Shown piece after piece: positions 8,537 through 16,979 of a stretch of DNA of 64,000 nucleotides. The stretch is from a virus. The notes beneath the pieces were generated by a model that saw only the letters and a program-made list of their open reading frames with translations, was not told the DNA's origin and ran no database searches. Every line of letters begins with the position of its first letter. Position 1 is the first letter of the stretch. Location: positions 1 to 64,000 of the IMG/VR virus record IMGVR_UViG_3300035698_029931; one strand, written 5' to 3'. The position numbers and the translations under genes were made by a program.

Positions 8537-8972
8537 AGAAATAAAAACAATAAAACACATCATGGACGTCCAGGGGTTCATTTCAATTATAGTGGGTGAA
8601 TTGGAAACGAGAGCAAGATTTCATGATAGGTCGAAGCTATATTCTCCTGAAGTAGAAACATTTGATGTTTATTCTAAGAAGCTCAAGGGGTGTACTTATA
8701 ATAGCGAGGAGTATAAGCAGTTTTTAAAAGGGATGAAGCCAGCTTTAGATCATCATTATGCTGAAAATAATCATCATCCAGAACATTGGGAAAATGGCAT
8801 TGCCGATATGGATTTGGTTGATTTAACAGAGATGCTTTGCGATTGGAAGGCTGCTACACTTAGGCATGATGATGGGGATTTAATAAAAAGTATAGAGCAA
8901 AATCAAAAGAGATTTGGATACTCTAACGATATAAAAAAGCTGTTATTAAAAACGGCAAGGAGATTAAAATGA
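8529..8972 (+). CDS. DUF5662-like phage protein
   Basis: A 147-residue protein with conserved histidines arranged as in DUF5662: RARFHDRSKL near 28-37, then HHYAENNHHPEHW near 76-88 and CDWKAATLRHDDGD near 107-120. The His/Asp pattern resembles an HD-like metal site, but the catalytic activity of the family is unknown. A strong AGGGAGGA precedes the ATG. It overlaps its upstream neighbour by 8 bases and its downstream neighbour by ATGA. Such genes are frequent in large phages. Confidence 0.6.
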   Translation: MSEEIKTIKHIMDVQGFISIIVGELETRARFHDRSKLYSPEVETFDVYSKKLKGCTYNSEEYKQFLKGMKPALDHHYAENNHHPEHWENGIADMDLVDLTEMLCDWKAATLRHDDGDLIKSIEQNQKRFGYSNDIKKLLLKTARRLK

Positions 8973-9337
8973 GGAGCATGTTTATTGGTCGATATCAACC
9001 GTTTCATGAGGGTCATTTTACGCTCATTAATGAGGTGTTGAAGGAAGAAGGTGGCAAGGTGTTAATTGCTTTGCGTGATACACCTATCCGGAATACAGAT
9101 CCTTATTCCATTGAAGAGCGTATTGAAGTGATTAAGGTTTATTTTCCTGATGCAGTTTTTTATCCTTACGAAAACGGTTGGAAAAGTGCTGACGTGGTTA
9201 TTGTAGGCATTCCCGACATAGGTGAAGTTTGTTATGGACGAAAGGTTGGATGGGGTATGAGGGAAATCAAGTTGGATGAAAAAACAGAAGCAATTTCAGC
9301 AACGAAGATTAGAGCAAATATGAAAGAAGAGAAATGA
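8969..9337 (+). CDS. Cytidylyltransferase/NMN adenylyltransferase-like nucleotidyltransferase
   Basis: The protein has the nucleotidyltransferase HxGH signature in GRYQPFHEGH (7-16) and the C-terminal ISATKIR motif that closes the active site in NMN adenylyltransferase-type enzymes. At 122 residues it is a minimal domain, shorter than most NadM proteins. It may activate a sugar or polyol phosphate with CTP or ATP for the glycan island, or it may take part in NAD salvage. The location between a DUF5662 gene and a glycosyltransferase favours the former only weakly. Confidence 0.7.
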   Translation: MRSMFIGRYQPFHEGHFTLINEVLKEEGGKVLIALRDTPIRNTDPYSIEERIEVIKVYFPDAVFYPYENGWKSADVVIVGIPDIGEVCYGRKVGWGMREIKLDEKTEAISATKIRANMKEEK

Positions 9338-10329
9338 AAATTTCGGTTTGCATGAATACAGCACGTGCCGATAGATGTACGGGAAGGGAAACAAATTTCC
9401 ATATTTTTGAATATCTCATGGAGGGGTTGAGGGAACAAACTTTTAAGGATTTTGAAGTTGTTATTTGTGATGTTTTGTGGGAACAAAGAAAAACATATTT
9501 CATAGATCATCCAGAAAAATTCCCAATAAAACATATTCCACCAAAACCAAACATATGGGTTCCTAACGGTTACTGTGCTATTTCTACAACTAAGAATACT
9601 TGTTTACTTTATGCGCAAGGTGAAGTTGTAGTTTTTACAGATGATTATTCGACTTTTTCTCCAAAACATTTGGAACTTATTGTTGATAAAGTCACTGAAA
9701 CACACTGTGTTGCCAACACTTATAATATTTATGCAGATGACGAGTTGGTGCATAGGGACAGGAGGAGGTCTGCACGCAATTTAGTTACTTACGGGAATAT
9801 AGCATTGTACCTTGAAAGATTTTTAGATCTCAATGGTTATTGTGAAATGTATGATGGTTCAAGGGGGTTAGAAGATTGTGATATGGGGGTTAGGATGCTT
9901 AGGAGTGGAATGACCACTGAATTGATACAATATCCTGTAAAGTATCAGCGTCACATTGAAAATTATCCATTACAAAAGAAAAGCAATATAAAATGTCCGA
10001 GATTAGCCGAAACTTTATCCAACAATGATTATAGAAAAGGCATTCATCGAGCGAATGAGATTCCCTACACTGATGAAGAAATGAAGATACTTTTTGAATG
10101 TTCTAATATTGTTCAAGGTCATAGATGTAAATATGTTGATAAGCATGGAAAACCTGTAGTATGTACTAGCGGTTTTATTGAAGGTGGTAATCCTAGATAC
10201 AGTGATACACATTTAATTGATAAGTTCACCAGACATCCATCATTACTTTTTAGCCTTAAAGAAATGAGAAAAGACGTCCCAATGGCTTTAGAGAAGCTAA
10301 AGGATGTTTGTAAAGACATGTTGCCTTAA
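9334..10329 (+). CDS. Family 2 (GT-A) glycosyltransferase
   Basis: A 331-residue GT-A enzyme starting MKISVCMNTARAD, with an intact FTDDYSTF donor site (TDD at 102-104) and the acid/base segment RGLEDCDMGVRML near 177-190. It is a close paralogue of the protein at 3865-4854, and the alignment needs no gaps through the first 110 residues. The C-terminus has HPSLLFSLKEMRKD, shared by all three island GT-A proteins. It overlaps the previous gene by ATGA. The intact DxD suggests that this is the active copy. Confidence 0.82.
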   Translation: MKISVCMNTARADRCTGRETNFHIFEYLMEGLREQTFKDFEVVICDVLWEQRKTYFIDHPEKFPIKHIPPKPNIWVPNGYCAISTTKNTCLLYAQGEVVVFTDDYSTFSPKHLELIVDKVTETHCVANTYNIYADDELVHRDRRRSARNLVTYGNIALYLERFLDLNGYCEMYDGSRGLEDCDMGVRMLRSGMTTELIQYPVKYQRHIENYPLQKKSNIKCPRLAETLSNNDYRKGIHRANEIPYTDEEMKILFECSNIVQGHRCKYVDKHGKPVVCTSGFIEGGNPRYSDTHLIDKFTRHPSLLFSLKEMRKDVPMALEKLKDVCKDMLP

Positions 10330-10341
10330 AGGAGGTTGATT

Positions 10342-10890
10342 ATGCCAGTTTCGTATCATGAAGGTTATGATTGTTTTAAAAAACTTATTGAAATGTATCA
10401 ACCAGAAGATTTGTTGGATGTTGGAATGGGTTATGGTAATATAGGAAGTATGGCTCAAATTATTATGCCAAGACTTGAACTTAATGGTATTGAAATTTGG
10501 TTGCCGTACCTTAGTCATGAAAATTCTCAGGCAAAAAGATATAAAAGAATATTCTTGGCAGATATCAAAGATATGATTGGTAAACTTTGGCCTGTTGATA
10601 TTGTAGTTGCGTGGGATGTGATAGAACACCTCGAAAGGGAAGAGGGGATTAATGTTATATATTATTTAAAATCAATCGCAGAAAAAAGTTTGTTAATAAG
10701 TCTTCCAATTATCGATTATCCACAAGGCGCAGTTTATGGAAATAATGCTGAGATTCATAAGACTCAATGGAAAGTTGAAGAGATGGAAGAATTAGGTGCG
10801 GAAACAGTGTTTAAGGGTAAAGTGATTGGGGTTTTTGAATTTAAAAGAAGTACAACAGAAAGAGAGGGTAACGATCATGATAGAAGATAA
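10342..10890 (+). CDS. Class I SAM-dependent methyltransferase
   Basis: A 182-residue protein with LLDVGMGYGN (24-33) as motif I, IEIWLPYL as the acidic motif II strand and VAWDVIEHLE near 85-94 as motif IV. The ATG at 10342 lies 6 bases after a perfect GGAGG, which excludes the in-frame TTG at 10336. The C-terminal part has SLPIIDYPQGAVYGNN and HKTQW, similar to small sugar or lipid methylases. It belongs to the methyltransferase set of the glycan island. Confidence 0.75.
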   Translation: MPVSYHEGYDCFKKLIEMYQPEDLLDVGMGYGNIGSMAQIIMPRLELNGIEIWLPYLSHENSQAKRYKRIFLADIKDMIGKLWPVDIVVAWDVIEHLEREEGINVIYYLKSIAEKSLLISLPIIDYPQGAVYGNNAEIHKTQWKVEEMEELGAETVFKGKVIGVFEFKRSTTEREGNDHDRR

Positions 10891-11674
10891 GAAAATGAAA
10901 AAGAAAGCAAACAATAAGAAGGTGAAAGATACGAATGATAAGGCGGAAGTCGTAAGTCAATTTGGACCGGATTATTATAATGAAGATTATTACGTAACTC
11001 CGGATGGTAAAAAGTTTGAAACTCCTGATGGTGAAACTTTAGGATGGAGTTATCAGAATCCTGATGGTGAGTTTTTGGGTGCTGATGATATTGTAAAGGC
11101 GTGGAAATTGGTGTTTGATCCAAAGAAAATGTTGGACGTAGGGGCTGGGCGGGGAACATTTGTGGCATACGCTCATAATTATGACATAGAAGCGGTGGGT
11201 TTTGATTTTTCATCGTGGGCTGTAGGCGACAAGGGAAGGTACCCGAACTGTAAGGCTGACTGGTTGGAACAACACGATGCCACGAAACCTTGGCCATATA
11301 AAGACAATCAATTTGATATGGTAACATGCTTGGATTTGTTGGAACATATTTATGAAGAAGATATTCAATTTGTTATTGATGAAATGTGTCGAGTTTCCAA
11401 GAAGTATATTTTCTTGCAGATTGCCAGTTTGCCCCATGATGAAGGTGTTTGTTTTAAGAAGGGTCAGAAGATCCCTGTTCAGTGGCAAGGTTGTGCTGTT
11501 GCTGGTCATGTGATTATTCAGCCTAAGAAATGGTGGATTAAAAAAATGTATCGGAATGGTTGGAAAATGAATAAAAATATATTGGATTGGTTTTTGAGTG
11601 TAATGGATAGTGATGTCATTTCTAATTGGTTACAAAACACTATTGTAGTTATGGAGAAAGAAAATGACAAATAA
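10877..11674 (+). CDS. SAM-dependent methyltransferase with Lys-rich and PDG-repeat N-terminus
   Basis: The ATG at 10877 follows AGAGAGGG and gives 265 residues. The first 25 residues are mostly Lys/Asn. Residues 38-70 carry three PDG turns (TPDGKKFE, TPDGETLG, NPDGEFLG), an unusual short repeat that might bind another protein or metal. The methylase domain follows, with LDVGAGRGTF (86-95), VGFDFSSWA, and CLDLLEHIYEED as motif IV. It overlaps the preceding methylase gene by 14 bases. The acceptor is unknown. Confidence 0.75.
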   Translation: MIEDKKMKKKANNKKVKDTNDKAEVVSQFGPDYYNEDYYVTPDGKKFETPDGETLGWSYQNPDGEFLGADDIVKAWKLVFDPKKMLDVGAGRGTFVAYAHNYDIEAVGFDFSSWAVGDKGRYPNCKADWLEQHDATKPWPYKDNQFDMVTCLDLLEHIYEEDIQFVIDEMCRVSKKYIFLQIASLPHDEGVCFKKGQKIPVQWQGCAVAGHVIIQPKKWWIKKMYRNGWKMNKNILDWFLSVMDSDVISNWLQNTIVVMEKENDK

Positions 11675-12653
11675 TTTATTGCCCTATAAGAGTTCCACAC
11701 CAATTCATTTTTATAAAAGGGAAGATCATTCTTCAATTGATATTGTTGGCGGTAAGATTTTTGAACAAATGAAAGAACATGGCTATAGTGTAGAATTGAG
11801 ATCGGCTAACAATGTTAATAAGCCAGAAATAAATCCAGTGGATGTTGGGATTGTTTATGGGCTCGTTCGAGATTTAAAGAAGTTGTCTCGATATAAAATA
11901 AAAGTGGCGGGGTTAGTTTGTGAAGAAGAATTGACTCCTCATAATATTGAGTTAATTGAAGAAGCTGATTTAGATCAAATATGGGTGCCGAGTGAGTTTG
12001 TGGCGAACTTTTTTGTTCAAGCTGGATTTACAGAAAAGGTTACTGTTGTACCGCATGGAATAGACGATTCCCCTATTATTGAATGTAAAAATAATGGGGA
12101 AAGATTCGTAGGTTTAATGATATACAATTCATACAATAGATTGAATGATCACGTAAAGAGAAAGAATCCGTTTAAGGCGGTCGAAGCTGTTAACTCTTTA
12201 AATGGATCGTTAGACCTTTTGTTGAGATTAAAAACAAAGCATCAAGGGTATTACAATAAATATGATTTAAAAAGGGTCGAATTTATTGATCAATATTTTG
12301 AAAATGTGGATGAATTATATAGAGAGTGCAATTTTGTACTTTATCCGTCAGATTCGGAAGGTTTTGGGCTAATTGGCTTGGAGTGTTTGATGAGAGGAAT
12401 TCCATTGATTTCCACTAAAACTGGTAACGATTATCTGGATAAAGATATCGAGTATGTCCACATTGAATTACCAGTGACCGTAGAAAAGATTAAAGCAGCT
12501 ATTTTGAAAATGGTGAGTAATTATCAATACTATAGAAAGCAATCCATTCAACAAAGGGATTTACTTTATTCTAGGTTTTCTTGGCCTGAGATTGGTAAAA
12601 AAGTTGATATCACTATGAGTAAAATTATACGTAAAATTTATGGGGTAAAGTAA
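11664..12653 (+). CDS. Glycosyltransferase, GT-B fold (family 4/1)
   Basis: This 329-residue protein has the GT4 hallmarks: DQIWVPSEFV near 107-116, TVVPHGIDDS near 128-137, and the donor-binding SDSEGFGLIGLE near 230-241, which contains the E-x7-E motif. It ends with a typical RFSWPEIGKKV helix. It is the last gene of the glycan island; after it come about 36 bases and then the holin-like gene. An 11-base overlap joins it to the methylase upstream. The sugar donor is not predictable. Confidence 0.83.
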   Translation: MTNNLLPYKSSTPIHFYKREDHSSIDIVGGKIFEQMKEHGYSVELRSANNVNKPEINPVDVGIVYGLVRDLKKLSRYKIKVAGLVCEEELTPHNIELIEEADLDQIWVPSEFVANFFVQAGFTEKVTVVPHGIDDSPIIECKNNGERFVGLMIYNSYNRLNDHVKRKNPFKAVEAVNSLNGSLDLLLRLKTKHQGYYNKYDLKRVEFIDQYFENVDELYRECNFVLYPSDSEGFGLIGLECLMRGIPLISTKTGNDYLDKDIEYVHIELPVTVEKIKAAILKMVSNYQYYRKQSIQQRDLLYSRFSWPEIGKKVDITMSKIIRKIYGVK

Positions 12654-12689
12654 AAATCTCAAATAAGAAAAGGTATACTTCTTTCCATT

Positions 12690-12944
12690 ATGAACGGTGA
12701 CTTTAAGGGAACAGCGGAAGAATGGCGTGGTTATGCTGGTCGCGCGTTAGAAGATATCGGTAAAGATATAACTGAAGTAAAAAAAGAATTGAAGGAAATT
12801 AAGGTAGATATTTCTTCCCATAAAATGAGTATTGTTAGGTTGAAGTTGAAGAGTGGGATTTGGGGGGTGATTGGAGGGGTTCTTACGATTTCGGTATCCT
12901 TTCTTATATCCCTTTTAATTGGCAAAAAATTCTTGTTATTTTAA
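12690..12944 (+). CDS. Small coiled-coil protein with C-terminal membrane helix (XhlA/holin-like)
   Basis: The first 50 residues form a heptad-like helix (ALEDIGKDITEVKKELKEIKVD), and residues 57-82 are a single hydrophobic segment ending in GKKFLLF. This is the layout of XhlA/haemolysin-type phage proteins that assist lysis. No ribosome site is visible before the ATG; a TATACT box ends only 10 bases upstream, so the message could be nearly leaderless. The endolysin lies 4 kb downstream. A lysis role is inferred from layout alone. Confidence 0.55.
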   Translation: MNGDFKGTAEEWRGYAGRALEDIGKDITEVKKELKEIKVDISSHKMSIVRLKLKSGIWGVIGGVLTISVSFLISLLIGKKFLLF

Positions 12945-12983
12945 AAATAATCATAAAAAATAAAAATAACAAATAAAAGAGGG

Positions 12984-12989
12984 TATAAT
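12984..12989 (+). promoter_or_regulatory. Candidate promoter -10 box before scaffold/capsid genes
   Basis: TATAAT follows AGAGGG in the 98-base gap before the scaffold-like gene, with room for a start point near 12996 and a long purine-rich ribosome site before the ATG at 13043. No good -35 hexamer is seen 17 bases upstream. Similar TATA-R-T boxes occur at 1060 and 31773, before other virion or island genes. Confidence 0.35.
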
Positions 12990-13042
12990 GTGGTCGAATT
13001 TAGGAGCTTTTTATTCTAAAGAAAAGGAAAGGAGATTTAAAA

Positions 13043-13792
13043 ATGGCTAAAACGAACGAAGATAAACTTCTTAAAGCTATCGGAAATTTTTTGGATGGTG
13101 CTTTAGAGAAAACTGAAAATGAAGAAGATAATCTCGAAGAAGGTGAGGAGATTGTTAAAAAGGCTATGGACGATAAGCCTGGAAAAGAAAAGAAAGATGA
13201 TAAGAAAGATAAGAAAGATGATGATGATGATGATGATGATTTAGGTAAGAAATGTAAGAAAGGTGAAGTTGAGGGTGGAGAAGATAAGATTAAGCCCGGA
13301 AAACCTGCGGTAGATAAAATTGGTAAGAAATCTTTTTCTGGTTCCGATGAAGAATATAACGAATATTTGGAGTTAAAAAAAGCGAAAGATGAGGAAGAAA
13401 TGAAAAAAGCAAACGAAGAAAAAGAAAATTTTCAGAAAAGTATCACAGATTTAAAAGATGTGGTTGTTGATTTGAAGTCTAAAGTTGAGCTTATGTCAAA
13501 ACAACCGAACGCTAAAAAATCTGTTGATGGTGTTGATTACATCAAAAAATCTGAGAATAATGATGAGGGAAAAGATGTAGATGAGTCCACGCCTACAAGT
13601 GGTATGCCAAAACATATTATGAAGGCAAGAGTTGCCAATGTTATGTTTGAAAAAGGTGTTAAGGAGAAGAAATTGACGGCTGCTGATGTAGCTGAATATG
13701 AACACTCTGGAACACTTTTAGATCCTGCTAAACGTGGTCTTGTTAAATCGTTGGTGAGTGAAGAAATTAAAAAGGGTGGATTTCAAGGATAA
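13043..13792 (+). CDS. Highly charged scaffold/prohead-core-like protein
   Basis: A 249-residue protein dominated by Lys, Asp and Glu, with a run of eight aspartates near residue 60 and a long helical stretch (about 105-150) predicted to coil. The C-terminal 60 residues are more ordered (HIMKARVANVMFEKGVKEKK, then DPAKRGLVKSL). Charged helical proteins encoded immediately before the major capsid gene usually are assembly scaffolds or core proteins that fill the prohead. No protease motif is seen. AAAGGAAAGGAG precedes the ATG. The assignment rests on position and composition. Confidence 0.55.
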   Translation: MAKTNEDKLLKAIGNFLDGALEKTENEEDNLEEGEEIVKKAMDDKPGKEKKDDKKDKKDDDDDDDDLGKKCKKGEVEGGEDKIKPGKPAVDKIGKKSFSGSDEEYNEYLELKKAKDEEEMKKANEEKENFQKSITDLKDVVVDLKSKVELMSKQPNAKKSVDGVDYIKKSENNDEGKDVDESTPTSGMPKHIMKARVANVMFEKGVKEKKLTAADVAEYEHSGTLLDPAKRGLVKSLVSEEIKKGGFQG

Positions 13793-13827
13793 TTGAATGT
13801 AATCGTTAAAGGATAGGAGGAAAAAAA

Positions 13828-15297
13828 ATGAATCCGGATTTAATTTTTGGTCAAGATGCTTTTGTAGCTGATACAGATATGTTGGAAACTTTAACCAAAA
13901 CCTTAACGGCAGGTTATGGTTATGAAGGTGCTCCTGGAGCACTGGCTGGTGGTGGAGCTTTGCAGGTTGAATCTCTTGATTCAACTATGAGATCGGTTAC
14001 CTGGGATTATCGTCATCTCAGAGCATGGCCAATCTTCCCGAAAGACAAGGCGTTCAATACGGTTGAACAGTATAACCGTGAAACCAGTTATGGTAGCCAG
14101 CAAAATGGTGGATTTTTTGATGCGGATCTTGGTGTCGCGCCACAGGCTCATGATGCTAACTTCCATCGTGAAATCCAGAAGGTGAGATATATCGGTACTA
14201 CGCGTCAGGTTGCTCACCCGTTGACATTGGTCAGAACAGCTAATGGCCCTGCCATTGCTCTTCAGATTCAAGCTGGAACGATGTGGATTTTAGAGCAGTG
14301 GGAACGTCAGATTTGGGAATCCAACGGCTATTTTCAAAATACAGCTAATGGGTATTTCACTGGTGATCCTGCACATATTCCTGCTGCAACTGTAAAGTTT
14401 AATGGTATGGATCAGCAGATCCGATACGGCCAGGCAGATGCTTCGGCTCAGTATACGGGTTGGGATGGTTATAATCCAGAAACAACGGTTGTAACTAATA
14501 TGGATGGTGCGGTTCCTGATGAGGATGATCTTACGGAATGGGCTTATTTGCAGTCACTTAATTTTGGTACACCTACCCATGCTTTTTTACCACTAAAAGC
14601 TGTGGCAGATGTTTCTAGAACGATGTTGCCAAAAGAACGTGTAATTCCGGCAGGCACCGAAGGACGCGGTGGATTCTTGATGACTGAATTTATCGCTGCA
14701 ACAGGTGTTTTTAAGATGGTTGGTTCGAGATTCTTAGAACCTAAGCGTGCTCCGATGGTTACAGCTCAAACAGGTGCCCCAGTTCTTCCGGTCATAGGTG
14801 CAACTGCAGCAGAAGCTACGGGTGCTGGTGAAACTTCTGAATTGGCAGCTGGTAATCATTACTACAGGGTTTCAGCTATCAATCAATTTGGCGAATCACT
14901 CGCTGCTGCTCAGGCTGGCCCAATTGTTATCGTGGCAGGTCAGAGGGCTAGAATCGCCATTAATGGTGGTACGGTTGGAGCTCTTTATTATGCGATTTAT
15001 GAATCGCAGACTAACGGTTCTGGCTGGGAATTTGTAGGATATGTTCGAGATACGAATGCTGCAGGTGGAGCAGGTGCAATCTTCCGTGACGCTGGTAAAC
15101 TTCAAAGAGGTTTGGGTCATGGATATCTGCTTCAACTTGATGCGCTTAATGCGATTTGGAGACAGCTTGCTCCATTGATGAAGATGGATCTTGCTATCAC
15201 AGGTCCGGCCTTTAGGTGGATGCAACTTCTATACGGTACACCGATAGTTTTTGCTCCGCTTCATAATTGTATTATGGATAATATCGGTAGAGCGTAA
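13828..15297 (+). CDS. Major capsid protein with an inserted fibronectin/Ig-like domain
   Basis: A 489-residue protein placed after the scaffold-like gene and before neck genes. Its codon use is visibly richer in G and C than its neighbours, as expected for the most abundant virion protein. Residues 1-310 and 430-489 look like the HK97-type shell. Residues about 315-425 form an insertion with HYYRVSAINQFGESLA and YYAIYESQTNGSGWEFVG, the strand pattern of a fibronectin type III or Ig-like domain. Such insertions usually project from the capsid surface. A strong AGGAGG precedes the ATG, and a terminator follows the gene. Confidence 0.8.
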   Translation: MNPDLIFGQDAFVADTDMLETLTKTLTAGYGYEGAPGALAGGGALQVESLDSTMRSVTWDYRHLRAWPIFPKDKAFNTVEQYNRETSYGSQQNGGFFDADLGVAPQAHDANFHREIQKVRYIGTTRQVAHPLTLVRTANGPAIALQIQAGTMWILEQWERQIWESNGYFQNTANGYFTGDPAHIPAATVKFNGMDQQIRYGQADASAQYTGWDGYNPETTVVTNMDGAVPDEDDLTEWAYLQSLNFGTPTHAFLPLKAVADVSRTMLPKERVIPAGTEGRGGFLMTEFIAATGVFKMVGSRFLEPKRAPMVTAQTGAPVLPVIGATAAEATGAGETSELAAGNHYYRVSAINQFGESLAAAQAGPIVIVAGQRARIAINGGTVGALYYAIYESQTNGSGWEFVGYVRDTNAAGGAGAIFRDAGKLQRGLGHGYLLQLDALNAIWRQLAPLMKMDLAITGPAFRWMQLLYGTPIVFAPLHNCIMDNIGRA

Positions 15298-15358
15298 CTT
15301 AAAATATAGAAGAGATGGTGGTGGTTTCCTTGTGTGCAGTATGCTTCTTAGTCGTAAG

Positions 15359-15389
15359 AAAGGGTGGGATTAAAGTCCTACCCTTTTTT
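15359..15389 (+). terminator. Intrinsic terminator after the major capsid gene
   Basis: A 10-bp stem (AAGGGTGGGA with TCCTACCCTT, one G-T pair) closes a 6-base loop and runs directly into a T tract ending at 15389. It lies about 60 bases after the capsid stop, in the 166-base gap before the next gene. It would let capsid mRNA accumulate independently of the tail genes. Confidence 0.85.
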
Positions 15390-15463
15390 ATTGGTGAATA
15401 AGTAAAAAATAAAGTAAAAAAGAAGTAAAATGAGTTGAGAATAAAAATTAAAAGGATAAAAAT

Positions 15464-15748
15464 ATGGGTGAAAATAAAAAAATTTATGAGACTGATGTTC
15501 TTGAACTTTGTCCATTTTTACAGATGAACGGTTTAAGGTATTTGAGGGTTAGGAAAGATAAGAACCATAGTAAAATCGATAATTGTGTTTTTGTCTTTGA
15601 AGATGAAAAACAACAAGGTTCTGATTTATCTATGGCTTTTTTAAAAAGTAGAGAAAAAGAATATAAGGTGCATTGGGGATTTTTTAGAAATGAATTGGCA
15701 AAAGCTCAAGGTAAGAGCTACGCTAATTATGAAATATTGGAAAAGTGA
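15464..15748 (+). CDS. Small hypothetical virion-region protein
   Basis: A 94-residue basic protein with no recognised domain. It contains a CPFLQMNGLRYLRVRKDK stretch and a mixed helix/strand pattern. AAAAGGAT lies just before the ATG. As the first gene after the capsid terminator it probably belongs to the head or neck, but nothing in the sequence proves this. Confidence 0.55.
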   Translation: MGENKKIYETDVLELCPFLQMNGLRYLRVRKDKNHSKIDNCVFVFEDEKQQGSDLSMAFLKSREKEYKVHWGFFRNELAKAQGKSYANYEILEK

Positions 15749-15756
15749 GGAAATAA

Positions 15757-16143
15757 ATGGCGACTGCTTTGACTTTAAGAATATTGGGTGCTCAGGATCA
15801 AGGGATTCTCGATGCTTTTGAGTTTTATGGGGGAGAAAAACGCACCATGACTCTTCAATTGGTTAGAATCGAAGATGATCAAAAATGGGTAATTCCTGCT
15901 GATGTTTCTGATGTTGAAGTGATAGTTTCGGGAACTCCAGATGATATATCTTTAAAAAAATCTGGGGGTTTCGTTGTAATAGATAGCGTTGATAAAAGTG
16001 TAATGACTGTCAATTTGTCAACGACAGCTACTGCAGCAATGATAACGGGGAATATTCAAGCGAAGGTTTCTTCCCCCACCATTGACACAATTTATGCTAG
16101 ACTTGATTTATCATTAAAAAGGTTACGAAAAATATCGGAGTGA
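15757..16143 (+). CDS. Hypothetical head/neck protein, beta-rich
   Basis: A 128-residue protein with alternating hydrophobic residues (DVEVIVSGTPDDISLKK, FVVIDSVDKSVMTVNLS) that suggests a beta sandwich, ending in a basic helix. It lies 3 bases before the start of a connector-like gene and has GAGGAAATA at its ribosome site. Small beta-sandwich proteins at this location often decorate the capsid or plug the neck. No family is recognised. Confidence 0.5.
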   Translation: MATALTLRILGAQDQGILDAFEFYGGEKRTMTLQLVRIEDDQKWVIPADVSDVEVIVSGTPDDISLKKSGGFVVIDSVDKSVMTVNLSTTATAAMITGNIQAKVSSPTIDTIYARLDLSLKRLRKISE

Positions 16144-16146
16144 TGA

Positions 16147-16962
16147 ATGACTCAAAGTTCAGTTATATTTCCTGAGAATGCTGTATCTCAACCTGGTTAT
16201 GATAGGTATGATACGGTATTAACAGTCAATGATTTGAGAAAAAGGTACTTGCATGGAGTTGATTTGAGAGATAGTACGGGCAAAAATTTGAGCAAACAAG
16301 CTGTTGAATTTTATCTCAAGTCCGCCATTTCTCAAATTGAACATGATTATGAAATAACAATCACTCCCACCAAGTACATGTATGAACCACATGATTATAA
16401 GATGGTGGATTATTGGAATTGGTCTTTAATTAGATTAAAACATAAACCAGTTATCAGTATCGAAGAGTTGCAATTGAGAGTTACTAATCCTGATGATAGT
16501 AGCGAATCAGATGCTGTAATACCAAACAGTTGGATTAGGCTAACCAATTTGACAGGCCAATTCCAATTAGCCCCTATCACGGGTTCTATTGGAACTTTTA
16601 ATATTGGTAACACCACATTCTTACCTCGCATACTCATTTTTAACGACACTTTTCCGGCGTTTTTTCGTGTAACTTATACTGCGGGTTTTGAAATAAATAG
16701 AATCCCAGCAATCATTAATAACGCTATTGGATTGACTGCTGCTTTACGTATTCTTTCTATCGCGGGCGATCTTGTTCTTGGTGCAGGTGTAGCGAGTTCT
16801 TCAATAGGGTTGGACGGTCTCAGTAAAAGTATTTCAACCACAGCATCGGCTATGTACGGTGCTTATTCTGCTCGTATGGAAGATTATAGAAAAGAACTTA
16901 AAAAAATAGAAGGCATTCTTAAGAAGTATTATGGAAAAACTTTAAAGGCAGCTGTTGTTTAA
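16147..16962 (+). CDS. Head-tail connector-like protein
   Basis: This 271-residue protein begins with TVNDLRKRYLHGVDL and then EFYLKSAISQIEHDYEITI, a helical N-terminal layout like that of gp6/gp15-type connectors, in which a helix bundle packs around the portal exit. A beta domain follows (KHKPVISIEELQLRV to FRVTYTAGFEI), then a Gly/Ala-rich helix pair (GAGVASSSIGLDG) and a C-terminal coiled coil. The tail genes follow downstream. The call is made on position and fold pattern. Confidence 0.5.
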   Translation: MTQSSVIFPENAVSQPGYDRYDTVLTVNDLRKRYLHGVDLRDSTGKNLSKQAVEFYLKSAISQIEHDYEITITPTKYMYEPHDYKMVDYWNWSLIRLKHKPVISIEELQLRVTNPDDSSESDAVIPNSWIRLTNLTGQFQLAPITGSIGTFNIGNTTFLPRILIFNDTFPAFFRVTYTAGFEINRIPAIINNAIGLTAALRILSIAGDLVLGAGVASSSIGLDGLSKSISTTASAMYGAYSARMEDYRKELKKIEGILKKYYGKTLKAAVV

Positions 16963-16979
16963 AATAAAAGGGGTGATAT

